Shown here piece after piece: positions 8,055 through 17,128 of a DNA stretch of 64,000 nt; the first letter of the stretch is position 1; the number at the start of each line of letters is the position of its first letter. The stretch covers positions 2,170,001-2,234,000 of the forward strand of contig OZ253469.1 in the NCBI GenBank assembly GCA_965261535.1. The letters are read 5' to 3'. A program made the position numbers and the translations under genes. The notes under the pieces were generated by a model. That model ran no database searches and was not told the DNA's origin. It saw only the letters and a program-made list of their open reading frames with translations. Source of the stretch: VXNE01 sp965261535 (GTDB lineage: Bacteria; Pseudomonadota; Gammaproteobacteria; Pseudomonadales; Azotimanducaceae).

Positions 8055-9707
8055 CTACAGCGTGGCGGTGATTTCTCCGAGTTTGCGCGTCAGCAGCCTG
8101 TTTTCCCGATAGTCGATGGGAATAACGACCAGGCTGGGCCCGTCCTCCGTGAACGACGATTCCAGGATGCCCTTGAGATCGCGGCTGTTGCCGCAGTAGT
8201 GGCCGTTCCATCCGAACGCCGATGCCAACTGCAGCCAGTCCGGGTTGTCGAAAGACAGATTCGTGTGTCGGCCGAACGTGGACTCCTGTTTCCAGGCGAT
8301 GAGGCCGTATTCGTGATCCTCCCACACCAGCACGGTGATGTTGACGCCGAGACGCTTTGCGGTCTCCATTTCCTGCGCGTTCATGAGAAAGCCCGCATCG
8401 CCGCAGATCGCGAGGATGCGCCGATCGGGATGCACGATCGCGGCCCCGATGGCCCCCGGGAGGGCGAACCCCATGGAACAGAACCCGTTCGGAATCAAGC
8501 ATGTGTTCGGCGCGTGGCAGTGATAGTGGCGCGCTATCCACATCTTGTGGGCGCCGACATCGGATAGCAGGACATCCTCGGGGCCAAGGACCGCCCGGCA
8601 GTCCGCGACCGCCTTCTGGGGCCTTACGCTGCCTTGGGTATCGTCGTGGGCGTGCTCCATGATGTCCGCCCACATCTCCCGGCGCAGCGATCTTTGGCTC
8701 GATAGATCGAAAGAAAGACCTCCCGCCGCGTCCACGCGCTCGTTCAGCATCCACAGCATGTGCGCGAGATCGCCGACCAGCTCTACCTGCGGGCAGTAGT
8801 GCTCGTCGACCTCCGCGGGCAGGAAGTCGGCGTGCACAATGCATTTGTCGGCGTTCGGGTTCCACAGCCGGGGTTGATACTCCACCATATCGAAACCCAG
8901 AGACAGCACCAGGTCGGCCTCGTCGATGGCGATGTTGATCCGATCACGCGCGCCGAGCCCGGCAGTGAACAGGCAGTAGTCGGCATCCATGTCGACGCAG
9001 CCCTTTGCCATGAACGTGCTAACCACGCCAATCCCGGTCTTCTCGCAGAACCGTTGCAACTGATTGCTTGCGCGTCGACGGATGCAGCCGTTGCCCGCGA
9101 GAATGACCGGCTTGCTCGCCGCGCGTAAAAGTTCGAACGCCTGATCCACGATCTTATCGTCGGGAACCGAGCGGCGCAGACGTCTCGGCACGAGGGGTCG
9201 CGCGGCCGTTTCAAGCTTGGCGACATCTTCCGGCAGCTCGATATGCACCGCTCCGGGTTTCTCCGTCGTGGCCACGCGCATCGCCTTGCGCACGATCTCG
9301 GGAATGGTTTCGGGCGCCCGCACCGTCTCCGCCCACTTCGTCACCGGCTCGAACATCGCCACGACGTCCATCACCTGGTGTGATTCCTTGTGCAATCGAT
9401 GCGTCGTGCCCTGGCCGGTGAGCACCAGCATGGGAGCGCGATCCATGTTGGAGTCCGCCACGCCCGTAATGAGGTTCGTCGCGCCCGGCCCCAGGGTCCC
9501 GAGGCACACCGCCGGATTGCCCGTCAATCGCCCGTAGATCTCCGCCATGAAGGCGGCGCCCTGCTCGTGCCTGGTAAGCACGAAAGTGATCTGTTTCGAG
9601 GCCTCGAGAGAGATCATGAAGTCGGCGTTCTCTTCCCCGGGGACGCCGAATATGTACTCGATGCCTTCCGTCTCCAGGCAGTCGACGAATAGATCAGAAG
9701 CCTTCAT
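8055..9707 (-). CDS. Acetolactate synthase-like thiamine diphosphate enzyme
   Basis: A 550-residue ThDP-dependent enzyme. The N-terminal domain has IEYIFGVPGEENADF (with the catalytic Glu), followed by RHEQGAAFMAEIYGRLTG. The C-terminal domain has the ThDP/metal motif beginning GDAGFLMN and ending before WEDHEYG. It resembles large-subunit acetolactate synthases that act without a regulatory subunit; none is encoded next to it. The true substrate could be another 2-keto acid. The start at 9707 (MKASDLFVDCLETEGI) is chosen because upstream sequence in the same frame has no homology features. It stands alone, convergent to nothing obvious. Confidence 0.82.
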   Translation of the reverse strand: MKASDLFVDCLETEGIEYIFGVPGEENADFMISLEASKQITFVLTRHEQGAAFMAEIYGRLTGNPAVCLGTLGPGATNLITGVADSNMDRAPMLVLTGQGTTHRLHKESHQVMDVVAMFEPVTKWAETVRAPETIPEIVRKAMRVATTEKPGAVHIELPEDVAKLETAARPLVPRRLRRSVPDDKIVDQAFELLRAASKPVILAGNGCIRRRASNQLQRFCEKTGIGVVSTFMAKGCVDMDADYCLFTAGLGARDRINIAIDEADLVLSLGFDMVEYQPRLWNPNADKCIVHADFLPAEVDEHYCPQVELVGDLAHMLWMLNERVDAAGGLSFDLSSQRSLRREMWADIMEHAHDDTQGSVRPQKAVADCRAVLGPEDVLLSDVGAHKMWIARHYHCHAPNTCLIPNGFCSMGFALPGAIGAAIVHPDRRILAICGDAGFLMNAQEMETAKRLGVNITVLVWEDHEYGLIAWKQESTFGRHTNLSFDNPDWLQLASAFGWNGHYCGNSRDLKGILESSFTEDGPSLVVIPIDYRENRLLTRKLGEITATL

Positions 9708-9930
9708 GGGTGTTTCCTTGGCAACCTTCGCAAACGCAATTTCAGCACATTCGGGCGAGGCACGGTCTGCCTCGCTCCTTGTCATTAGGTCATGAGCCTG
9801 GGTCGCAGTTCCCCTTGCCCGAATGTCGAGTACACATCCGCGAACGGCAGATCCTTGCGAACGTGGCGGTTTCCCGTCGCCGACATTGATAACATGCCGG
9901 CCGGTCGATTCGATTTGAAACGGATTTACA

Positions 9931-10218
9931 GTGACAGAAGACCAAGCGCGCGAAATGCGCGACGCGACTCGAGCGGATGCCGTGGCCAAGGTGATCGGCG
10001 ACGTGCTCTGGCGGTTCAACGAAGAACACGAAGAAGCCATTACCGTGTATGACGTCGTCGGTATGGTCCTGGAAGACCTGATCGTCGAAGGCATGTGCCC
10101 CGCATGCCTCGCAAGCGCGATCGATATTGCCTATACGAACGCCAGCGCCGCCCGCGATATGCACATCACGGACGACCAGGCTGTGAGGCGTCAGAACAAA
10201 TCCGACGTGTTCCACTAG
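9931..10218 (+). CDS. Hypothetical protein, 95 residues, with a CPAC motif
   Basis: A small acidic, helix-rich protein starting with GTG. It contains a CPAC pair of cysteines near residue 57, in EGMCPACLASAIDIAYT. I do not recognise a family. Amino-acid composition and codon use look like a real gene, and no competing frame is as plausible. Its 3' end overlaps, tail to tail, the degraded Ig-domain gene on the other strand. The two cysteines could bind metal or be redox active, which is speculation. Confidence 0.6.
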   Translation: MTEDQAREMRDATRADAVAKVIGDVLWRFNEEHEEAITVYDVVGMVLEDLIVEGMCPACLASAIDIAYTNASAARDMHITDDQAVRRQNKSDVFH

Positions 10219-11056
10219 CGGCACAAAATCCGTCGCCCAGGGCCACCGGCCGGACAACCTCCCGGAGAGGCCCTCGTCGCCGCGCTGACGACCACCTCAG
10301 GGTGGCGTCCTCGCCGAGCGTGATGGAACTCTCGTCGAACTCCGCAGTCACCTCCGGCGGCTCCGGCGCGTTGACGGTCACGCTGGCGCTGTCGTCGTCG
10401 CCCAGCGTGATGGAACTCTCGCCGAACGACGCGCTCACCGTCGGCGGCTCGTAGACGGTCACGCTGGCGCTGTCGGCGGCGCTGCCGCCGTCACCCGTGC
10501 AGGTCACTGTCACGCTGAAGCTGCCCGCGCTCGACGGCGTGTACGTCTTCGTCCCCGAGGTCGCCGTCGAGCCGATCGCGGGCGCCCCGCTGCATGCGCT
10601 GGCGTTGGTCGACGACCAGCTCAGCGTGACGTCCTCGCCGCGCGTGATGGAACTCTCGTCGAACGACGCGCTCACCGTCGGCGCCGGTGGCGGTGGCGGT
10701 GGCGGTGGCGACGAAACGGTCACTGTCAGCGCCGTGTAGACCGACCCGTAGCACATCTCCTCGTCGAAGATGAACTCGCAGTAGCCGACGGTGTACTCGT
10801 AGTCCCCCGCCGCCTTGCCGCTGAACGACCACGATGTGCCCGTGCTGTCATAGACCAGCGTGCCGTCCTCGTATAGCTGATAGGCGTGTGCGTTGGGGAC
10901 CCACGACCACGACACCGTGTAGCTGCCGTCGGTCGACGGGTTCTCGCTCGACGTGATGCTTGCCCAAGACGCTGTCGCGAACGCCATCCCGACGACCGCG
11001 ATCGCGAGGCCCGCGAGGCGGGCGATTCTGCTTGTTCTGTGGGGTTTTCTTGCCAA
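10166..11056 (-). pseudogene. Secreted Ig-like domain protein, truncated and internally deleted
   Basis: A TTG at 11056 gives a credible signal peptide (RIARLAGLAIAVVGMAFATASWA). Next comes a fibronectin/Ig-like stretch, a proline run (eight Pro from a GGTGGC microsatellite) and repeats of the form VSASFDESSITRGEDVTLSWSS. Repeat 1 is full length with two cysteines. Repeat 2 has lost its middle (SSITLGDDDSASVTV), and repeat 3 breaks off after TLRWSS. The last residues are read from DNA antisense to the neighbouring 95-residue gene. Such proteins are usually surface-displayed; this one looks like a fragment decaying through recombination between repeats. Confidence 0.65.
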
Positions 11057-11161
11057 GGTGTCTTGCTCCGTCCGTTCGTCCGGCCCGCACCGCGCGGAAC
11101 CCGGGATCGGCGAGCATTCTGCGGAGGGCTCGATCGTCGAGACCAGAGAAAACCTCGACAT

Positions 11162-11776
11162 ACCCGTGTCGGGATTTGCGGCGTCCGCCTTTCGTAGCGC
11201 GAAAGGGCCGGGCTGTGTCCGAGGTGGTAGGGCTTATTGACCCCGCCCATGCACATGACTCGGCACACCAATGGATGGTCGGGAGATTCAAGCCCGCGAT
11301 GACGGACCCCGCCAGGTGGAGGTGCTACCAACTCTGCCTAGTCAGGACAGCGCCAGCCGCGTCCCTCATCCACTGGGCTAGTCACAGCGCTGACGAATTG
11401 CAATAGCTTTACAGTAGCCGCGCCAACTCGGAGGCGGCTGCCCCGGTTGCCGCCTCCATGAGTACGATCGGTTGGTCAGACCTTGCCGCCCGAGCACGCC
11501 TCGTGCGCCCTCGCGCCACGCGTTCGCTACGTTGCAGGCGTCTGTTCGGCGCAGGCTCCGGAGGAGTGCTACGCCACGCTGTGGACACTGCGGTGCCAAC
11601 CGAGACCTCCAATGTCGGAATACTGATACATAATCAAAGTACTCGGACACGCCCACCGCCCACAGGCTGATCGCCTCTCGCCCGCGCCGATGAACGCCAA
11701 CGCCTTGCCACGCGGGCAGTTGCGATAGCATGTCCGCAATCGCCGCATTCGCGGTTATCTACTCTCGGGAGGCGCA
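11162..11776. other. Gene-poor interval
   Basis: No convincing coding region is seen in about 600 bases. A perfect 9-bp inverted repeat, GGAGGCGGC/GCCGCCTCC, with a 10-base loop lies at 11430-11457 and has no T-run. Two short direct similarities around CTAGTCA...CAGCGC occur near 11338 and 11376. Open frames here have no family features. The right end holds the leader of the enoyl-CoA hydratase gene, with GGGAGG before the ATG. Confidence 0.5.
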
Positions 11777-12706
11777 ATGAACTACACCGACATCACCTAT
11801 GAAACCGACGACCGACTCGCGTTCGTGACATTGAATCGGCCGGAGAAGCTGAACGCGCTCAGCAACAATCTGCGCGGCGAAGTTATGGATGCCATGCGCG
11901 AGGCCGAGTACGACGACAACGTCGGCGTGATCATCCTGCGAGGCGCGGGGCGCTCTTTTTCTGCAGGCTACGACCTGACCCCGGCCCGCAGCGCCCACGA
12001 CGACAGCTTCGTCGACCGTCGCTCGAAGCTGCCCGACACCGGCAGCACCCACCCCGGCGCGACGCAGTGGGCGCGGCACGTGGTGATGACGAACTGGATC
12101 ATCTGGGAGCTGGCAAAGCCGGTCATTGCGCAGATCCAGGGGCATTGCCTGGCCGGCGGCACCGAATTGGCCACCACCTGCGACTTTCGCATCGTGGCGG
12201 AAGACGCCCAGATCGGTTATCCGCCGGTGCGTGCCATGACGACAATGGACATGATGTGGACGCCGTGGCACCTGCCGCCGGCGAAGGCGAGGGAATTCGC
12301 TTTCATGGGCGATTCCTTCTCCGGCACGGAAATGGCGCGTCTCGGGTGGGCGAACTACGCGGTGCCGAAGGACGAGCTTGGAGAATTTACCGAGAAGTTC
12401 GCCTGCCGCCTGGGTTTCATCGACAACGAGATGCTGATGTACACCAAGCGGGCGCTGAACAGGCAGTACGAAACCATGGGCATACGCACGGCCTTGCACT
12501 CCGGCACGGAAATCCAGGCCTTGAGTTCCCAGCGCGCCGCGGGCGCAGAGTGGGGACGCCGCGTGCGGGAGGACGGATTGAAGGCAGCCCTGGAATGGCG
12601 CGACGGGCCGTTCCGCGATTTCCGCGGCGCCTACGACAGTGCGCCCAAGGACCGCGCCGTGGCGGGTATGGACAAGAAGGACGGAGACAAGCCCCAGGGA
12701 TACTGA
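11777..12706 (+). CDS. Enoyl-CoA hydratase/isomerase family protein
   Basis: A 309-residue crotonase-fold protein. LAFVTLNRPEKLNALSNNLRGE is the N-terminal signature. GRSFSAGYDLTP and QGHCLAGGTELATTCDFRIV carry the oxyanion-hole glycines and one candidate catalytic glutamate (GGTELA). The C-terminal part (TKRALNRQYETMGIRTAL) is longer than in typical 260-residue hydratases. It probably hydrates or isomerises an unsaturated acyl-CoA; the substrate cannot be told. A good GGGAGG ribosome site precedes the ATG. The PatB-type gene follows at 39 bases, probably co-transcribed. Confidence 0.85.
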   Translation: MNYTDITYETDDRLAFVTLNRPEKLNALSNNLRGEVMDAMREAEYDDNVGVIILRGAGRSFSAGYDLTPARSAHDDSFVDRRSKLPDTGSTHPGATQWARHVVMTNWIIWELAKPVIAQIQGHCLAGGTELATTCDFRIVAEDAQIGYPPVRAMTTMDMMWTPWHLPPAKAREFAFMGDSFSGTEMARLGWANYAVPKDELGEFTEKFACRLGFIDNEMLMYTKRALNRQYETMGIRTALHSGTEIQALSSQRAAGAEWGRRVREDGLKAALEWRDGPFRDFRGAYDSAPKDRAVAGMDKKDGDKPQGY

Positions 12707-12745
12707 GTTCGTTCCGACGCACGGCACGCAGGGCCGATTTCCGCC

Positions 12746-13879
12746 ATGGGCTACGACTTCGACGCCGTCATCGAGCGCGCGTCGACTGCGAGCACGAAGT
12801 GGGTTCGATACGGCCCCGACGTCCTGCCGTTCTGGGTCGCCGACATGGACTTCAAGGCACCTCCGGGACTGCTTGCGGCAGTGGAAGAACGGCTCCGGCA
12901 CGGCATTCTCGGATACACCGACACTCCGCCAGCGCTGGAAGACGCATTTATCGATTGGCTCGCGGACCGTTTCGGCTGGTCCGTACCCCGAGAGTGGCTC
13001 GTCTGGCTGCCGGGAGTCGTTCCCGGTCTGAATCTCGCCGGGCGTACCATCGGCGATCCGGGACAGAGCATCCTGGTGCCCGTCCCCGTCTACTACCCGT
13101 TCCTGTCCGTGCCCGGCAATGCGGGCAAGCAAGCCATATTCGTCGACCTGGTGCGCGAACACGGCCGTTGGGTCATGGACATGGACAGGCTCGAGGCGGC
13201 GGTGCGGCCAACGACATGTGCGCTGTTGCTGTGCAGCCCGCAAAACCCCACCGGACGCGCATATGACCGCTCGGAACTCGAAGCGCTGGTAGATTTCTGC
13301 CTGCGGCACGATCTCACGCTCGTGAGCGACGAAATCCACTGCGACCTGCTACTGGACGCCGCCGCCTCGCACGCGCCAACCGCGACGCTACATCCCGAGT
13401 TGCGAAGCGTCTCGCTATTCAGCCCGAACAAGGCGTACAACATGCCCGGCCTGAGTGTCGCCGTGGCAGTCACCTCCGACCCGGCCTTGCGGGACGCGTT
13501 CGAAGACGCGCAGTCGGGCCTGGTGTCCGGGGTCTCCCCGCTCGCATTCGCGGCTGCGCTCTGGGCCTATACGGACCGATCCGATTGGCTTGCCGCGGCC
13601 ACCGGTTACCTGGCGCAAAACCGCGATCTGCTGGAGGACGCGGTCGCGGCATTGGACGGCATCGAAATGACCCATGTCGAGGCCACCTATCTCGGCTGGC
13701 TCGACGTGAGCGCCCTCGGCCTCGAAAACCCCAACGCACACTTCGAGCGGTTCGGCATCGGCCTGTCCGACGGCGAACAATTCGGGGCTCCGGGGTTTCA
13801 GCGTTTCAACTTCGGCTGTCCCCGCGTCACCCTGGAACAGGGCTTGTCGCGCCTCGCGGAAGCTGTCCGGAACGCCTAA
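12746..13879 (+). CDS. PatB/MalY-type PLP aminotransferase (probable cystathionine beta-lyase)
   Basis: A 377-residue fold-type I enzyme. VLPFWVADMDFKAPPGLL is the MalY/PatB signature near the N-terminus. CSPQNPTGRAYDRSEL is at residues 160-175, and the PLP lysine sits in LFSPNKAYNMPGLSVAV. This group performs C-S beta-lyase reactions (cystathionine to homocysteine, or cysteine desulfhydration), and some members have regulatory roles. The start gives the full N-terminal arm, MGYDFDAVIERASTASTKW. It converges with the symporter gene; the 45-base gap has no clear terminator. Confidence 0.85.
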   Translation: MGYDFDAVIERASTASTKWVRYGPDVLPFWVADMDFKAPPGLLAAVEERLRHGILGYTDTPPALEDAFIDWLADRFGWSVPREWLVWLPGVVPGLNLAGRTIGDPGQSILVPVPVYYPFLSVPGNAGKQAIFVDLVREHGRWVMDMDRLEAAVRPTTCALLLCSPQNPTGRAYDRSELEALVDFCLRHDLTLVSDEIHCDLLLDAAASHAPTATLHPELRSVSLFSPNKAYNMPGLSVAVAVTSDPALRDAFEDAQSGLVSGVSPLAFAAALWAYTDRSDWLAAATGYLAQNRDLLEDAVAALDGIEMTHVEATYLGWLDVSALGLENPNAHFERFGIGLSDGEQFGAPGFQRFNFGCPRVTLEQGLSRLAEAVRNA

Positions 13880-13924
13880 GCGCTCACATCTCTCGACCAG
13901 CCGCTTGTTTCCGCGCGCGGTCGG

Positions 13925-15511
13925 TCAAGCTTGTCGACCCGAACCGACATCCTCCCCGCTGAAGACCGCCTCGACATGTTCCTCGGGTAGCGGCGCGGTC
14001 AGCTTGGATACCACGAAGGTCATAACAACACCCACGCCTTCGCCTATTGCCGCGCAGGAGATGGGATTCGGCCCTTCCCCCGCCAGCCAGGAGACAATCG
14101 TGTGCAGCACGCCCGCGCCTTCTACCCATGCCGGGTTCAACACACCCCCGTGCAGAATGGCGAACGTCGCAAATCCAGAGATCAACCCCGCGTAGGCACC
14201 TCGGCGGGTGACGCCCTTCCATAGAGCCCCCAGGACCAGAGGGCCGGCAAACGCCGCCATCATTCCGCCGACGCCGATCCAGACGATCAGCGCGATGTTG
14301 CGCCCCATGAATAGCCAGGCCAGCAGCGTGCACAGGATCAACACCACCACCGTCGCCCAGCGGCTGATACGAAGTTCCATGCGGTCCTGCTCTTCCTCCG
14401 TCGCGTCGGGCGCCAACCGCCGAGCAAACGTTCGACGATACAGGTCGTTGGCGATGATCTGCGACGACGAAACCACCAGGCCATCGGCGGTGGACATGAT
14501 CGCAGCGAGGATGCCAACGCCGACCAGCGCCGCCAACCAGGTCGGAAACAACTCGATGAACAGGATCGGCAGCGCCTCGTTCGGGTTCGCGCCCTCATCG
14601 TAGAGCGAGTCCCCGACAAGCGCGCGAGCGACCAGCCCGCCGAGGCCCAGCATGCCAAGCGCCAGACCGAAGGTGAATGCGAGTTTGATGAAGGAGCGTT
14701 GCTGACCCGTATCCTTCAACGCCCAGAGCTTGTTTCCGAGGTGCGGCAGAAGTCCCAGCGGGATGTGGGCCAGCGGGATGCAGATGATCGACCACCACGA
14801 GTGATAAAGCGGTGTGCTCGGATTCAGTACGCCAACGAGATTGTCGTCCTGGGCGTCGAGATTGCTGAACAGGCCTGCGAGCCCCCCTTCCACGCCGACC
14901 CCGAACACGAACAGGACGATGACGACGGCCGCAAGGATCAGCATCATGACCCCCTGCGCGCTGTCAGTGAGAATGTCCGCATGGGCGCCGCCCATCACGA
15001 CGTAGATCAGCAGCACCGAGGAAGTCACGATCAACGCCCACATCTTCGGCATGCCAAGCATGACCTCGAACATCACGAGGCCCGAGACGAGTTGCCCGAC
15101 GATGTAGAAAAACAACACCAGCGACAATAGGGAGATGAGGACGCGGATGCCGTTGGATTGATAGCGGTCACCAAGGAATTCCGGTATCGACCGATTGCCG
15201 AAGCGATTTCCCGACGTCGCGATGAGGCGCATGGAAATGAGCACGCCGAAGTACACGCCGATGGGATAGAGGAAGTTGACCCAGATCGTCGGCGTGCCCC
15301 ATTCGTAGGCGAGGCCGGGCCCGCCGAGAAATGTCGCGCCACTGGCCGTGGTGGCCGCGAAAGCGAAGGCGAGCACCACAGGGCCATAGGATCCGCGCGC
15401 CGTGGCGAAGTCATCGGCATGTTTGACGCGCCGTTTCCCGATTACGCCGATCGCCAGCATGGCGCCGGTGTAGAGCACAAGAAACAGCCAGGACCAGGCG
15501 ATGAGCGTCAT
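13925..15511 (-). CDS. Sodium:solute symporter (SSS family)
   Basis: A 528-residue transporter with about 13 hydrophobic spans. The N-terminus, WLFLVLYTGAMLAIGVIGKRRVKHADDFATA, and GATFLGGPGLAYEWG match the SSSF family (PutP/ActP relatives). GADGLV-type sequence in span 9 appears here as MSTADGLVVSSSQIIANDLYRR, the usual Na+-site neighbourhood. It should import an organic solute with sodium; the substrate cannot be read from sequence. It stands alone on the minus strand between the PatB gene and the three-gene cassette. Confidence 0.88.
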   Translation of the reverse strand: MTLIAWSWLFLVLYTGAMLAIGVIGKRRVKHADDFATARGSYGPVVLAFAFAATTASGATFLGGPGLAYEWGTPTIWVNFLYPIGVYFGVLISMRLIATSGNRFGNRSIPEFLGDRYQSNGIRVLISLLSLVLFFYIVGQLVSGLVMFEVMLGMPKMWALIVTSSVLLIYVVMGGAHADILTDSAQGVMMLILAAVVIVLFVFGVGVEGGLAGLFSNLDAQDDNLVGVLNPSTPLYHSWWSIICIPLAHIPLGLLPHLGNKLWALKDTGQQRSFIKLAFTFGLALGMLGLGGLVARALVGDSLYDEGANPNEALPILFIELFPTWLAALVGVGILAAIMSTADGLVVSSSQIIANDLYRRTFARRLAPDATEEEQDRMELRISRWATVVVLILCTLLAWLFMGRNIALIVWIGVGGMMAAFAGPLVLGALWKGVTRRGAYAGLISGFATFAILHGGVLNPAWVEGAGVLHTIVSWLAGEGPNPISCAAIGEGVGVVMTFVVSKLTAPLPEEHVEAVFSGEDVGSGRQA

Positions 15512-15590
15512 GCGGAGCGTTCCTGTTCAACGGCGGGTTGCAAACGCCACGGGCTACCGCTCCGTACGGCAAGATTCAGTTTGGTTGTGT

Positions 15591-16424
15591 CTAGTAACAA
15601 AGGAAGTCGAAGTCACCTCGGTGGCTCGTCATGACATCCTCAGCAGTGAAGTCCTTTGCGGTGCCAAGCAGGAATTTCGGTGTTCCCCACTCATAGCCAT
15701 CCGGCCATTCAATCTTACCGAGCGCTCGCTCCAATTCATCATTGATGTCGCTTCGTTCCACTTCGCACTCCTGTTTCTCACGCATTATTGCCACAACGGA
15801 GATCGTGCGCGTCTCGGCGGACCAGTCTGGGTCACTTCGAAAACGGATCTGCGCTAATGACCGATAGACCATCCCCGGCTTAGACAGATTCTTCGTATGG
15901 CGCGACCAGACTCGCTCCCGAAAGGTCTTCATGGCTCGGTCGAATTCGTCCGGGAATGCGAACTGACCGAACTTGCGCTCCAACGCGGCTGCAAACCGAA
16001 CACGACTCGCTTCGGATTTGAACCCCGATTGACGGTCCCATCTGCAGACCACGGCCTTGTCGATGGACATAATCCGTCTCAGGTCGGCGAACACCATCTC
16101 GTCGGTGTTTTCGACATCGGTCAGGTAGGGACGCCGCCCCTTTTTAATCGCTGACAGCTCTCCGGCGTGTACCTTGATGAGTGGGCATACTGCAATGAAG
16201 TGTCGCCCACCAGTTTTGCGGACAATGTCGCAAGTCTGACTGATGACTACCAAGCCGACGATACCGTCTACGTGCTCCTCCGCTTCGAAAGCATCCTCGC
16301 ATTCCGCCACACCAGCAAACAGAAAGCCGCCGACGTCTACAGCGAAATCACCTTGGCGCCAATCCTGAAGCGACTCGTCGTGACCACGTGTCGGGTGTTT
16401 CTGATTCGTCGAAGGTTCGTGCAT
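15591..16424 (-). CDS. 'SQTCDI' protein of a three-gene cassette, unknown function
   Basis: A 277-residue soluble protein. Recognisable features are LQDWRQGDFAV near residue 22, VVISQTCDIVRK near residue 60, then CPLIKVHAGELSAIKKGRRPYL, and FADLRRIMSIDKAVV. It matches a widespread uncharacterised family that I know only by the QGD...SQTCDI pattern. It is the last gene of three on the minus strand, sharing a single base (16424) with the stop of the helix-turn-helix gene. Cys and Asp in SQTCDI are candidate active or metal-binding residues. No biochemical role is claimed. A link to mobile or defence loci is inferred from its sporadic cassette partner. Confidence 0.7.
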   Translation of the reverse strand: MHEPSTNQKHPTRGHDESLQDWRQGDFAVDVGGFLFAGVAECEDAFEAEEHVDGIVGLVVISQTCDIVRKTGGRHFIAVCPLIKVHAGELSAIKKGRRPYLTDVENTDEMVFADLRRIMSIDKAVVCRWDRQSGFKSEASRVRFAAALERKFGQFAFPDEFDRAMKTFRERVWSRHTKNLSKPGMVYRSLAQIRFRSDPDWSAETRTISVVAIMREKQECEVERSDINDELERALGKIEWPDGYEWGTPKFLLGTAKDFTAEDVMTSHRGDFDFLCY

Positions 16425-17128
16425 TAGCCACGTCTAATCTGCCTTTTCCGAGACACCGGCTTCGGTTCATCGGGTAAGGGGTCGATAATCTCAGTTCCGT
16501 CCGCGCCCTCGTGCATGGATATGGGCCGGAACTCACCCATCCAAGATATCCGGGTTGACGCGAACCAGGACCGAGATTGACCATGCGACAAGTATTGACG
16601 CGCATCGGAGTATTGACCGGCTTTGATGGCTTCAAAGGGTGTTGACCCGAGTGGTGATCGCTTCGAAATCTCCATCTCGTTCTCCTCGGCCGAGCCGCGA
16701 TCAGCAAATCGCAGCACCGAGAGCGTGTTTGCAATGTGTTCCAAATTCGTCTTCTTGATTTTCCCACCCTTAACCCAATTGTGGAGCGTTCGCCGATCAA
16801 CGTTGAGTAAGTCTGCGAGTGGTCCCCAAGTGAATCCCGTCAGCCGCCGAAGTTCGTATACATTCTCAGCAGCATCGATCTCGTTCACCGACGCGGCACG
16901 TCTCTCCGCCCGAAACAGGTCCATCAGCGACTCTGTGATGCGTGTTCGAGAGGCGGTCAAGGTCGGCAATATCAGCCAAGTCTGGGACAAATTCTCAAGC
17001 CTTCCTTGACGGGATGAGGAAGGCGGCGTCAACCAGAATCCGCAGCCGACCAGGCTTGGCTGCATGTCCGTGTCGCCGCCTTGCCAAGTGTCATTCATTG
17101 ACTGGATTTCATTCATTGGCAGCTCCAC
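16424..17128 (-). CDS. Helix-turn-helix protein of the three-gene cassette
   Basis: A 234-residue protein. A central DNA-binding segment reads RLTGFTWGPLADLLNVDRRTLHNWVKGGKI (about residues 92-121), followed by NLEHIANTLSVLRFAD. This is the pattern of an XRE/Cro-type or sigma-4-like helix-turn-helix as found in antitoxin or regulator proteins. The C-terminal 90 residues contain TPFEAIKAGQYSDARQYL and end in a basic tail. It overlaps the TIGR04255-like gene upstream by 20 bases and abuts the SQTCDI gene downstream. It may regulate the cassette or act as its antitoxin-like part. The first 50 residues look unstructured, so a later start is possible. Confidence 0.7.
   Translation of the reverse strand: MELPMNEIQSMNDTWQGGDTDMQPSLVGCGFWLTPPSSSRQGRLENLSQTWLILPTLTASRTRITESLMDLFRAERRAASVNEIDAAENVYELRRLTGFTWGPLADLLNVDRRTLHNWVKGGKIKKTNLEHIANTLSVLRFADRGSAEENEMEISKRSPLGSTPFEAIKAGQYSDARQYLSHGQSRSWFASTRISWMGEFRPISMHEGADGTEIIDPLPDEPKPVSRKRQIRRG

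Noticed and set aside
11295..11395. tRNA-like stretch (GGTGCTACCAACTCTGCC)
   Set aside because: No T-loop consensus or acceptor-stem pairing on either strand.
11378..11731. 117-residue minus-strand frame upstream of the enoyl-CoA hydratase gene
   Set aside because: Arg/Trp-rich composition without structure; reads like non-coding GC-rich DNA.
11759..13339. 526-residue minus-strand frame across the enoyl-CoA hydratase and PatB genes
   Set aside because: Shadow of two well-supported plus-strand genes; no protein features of its own.
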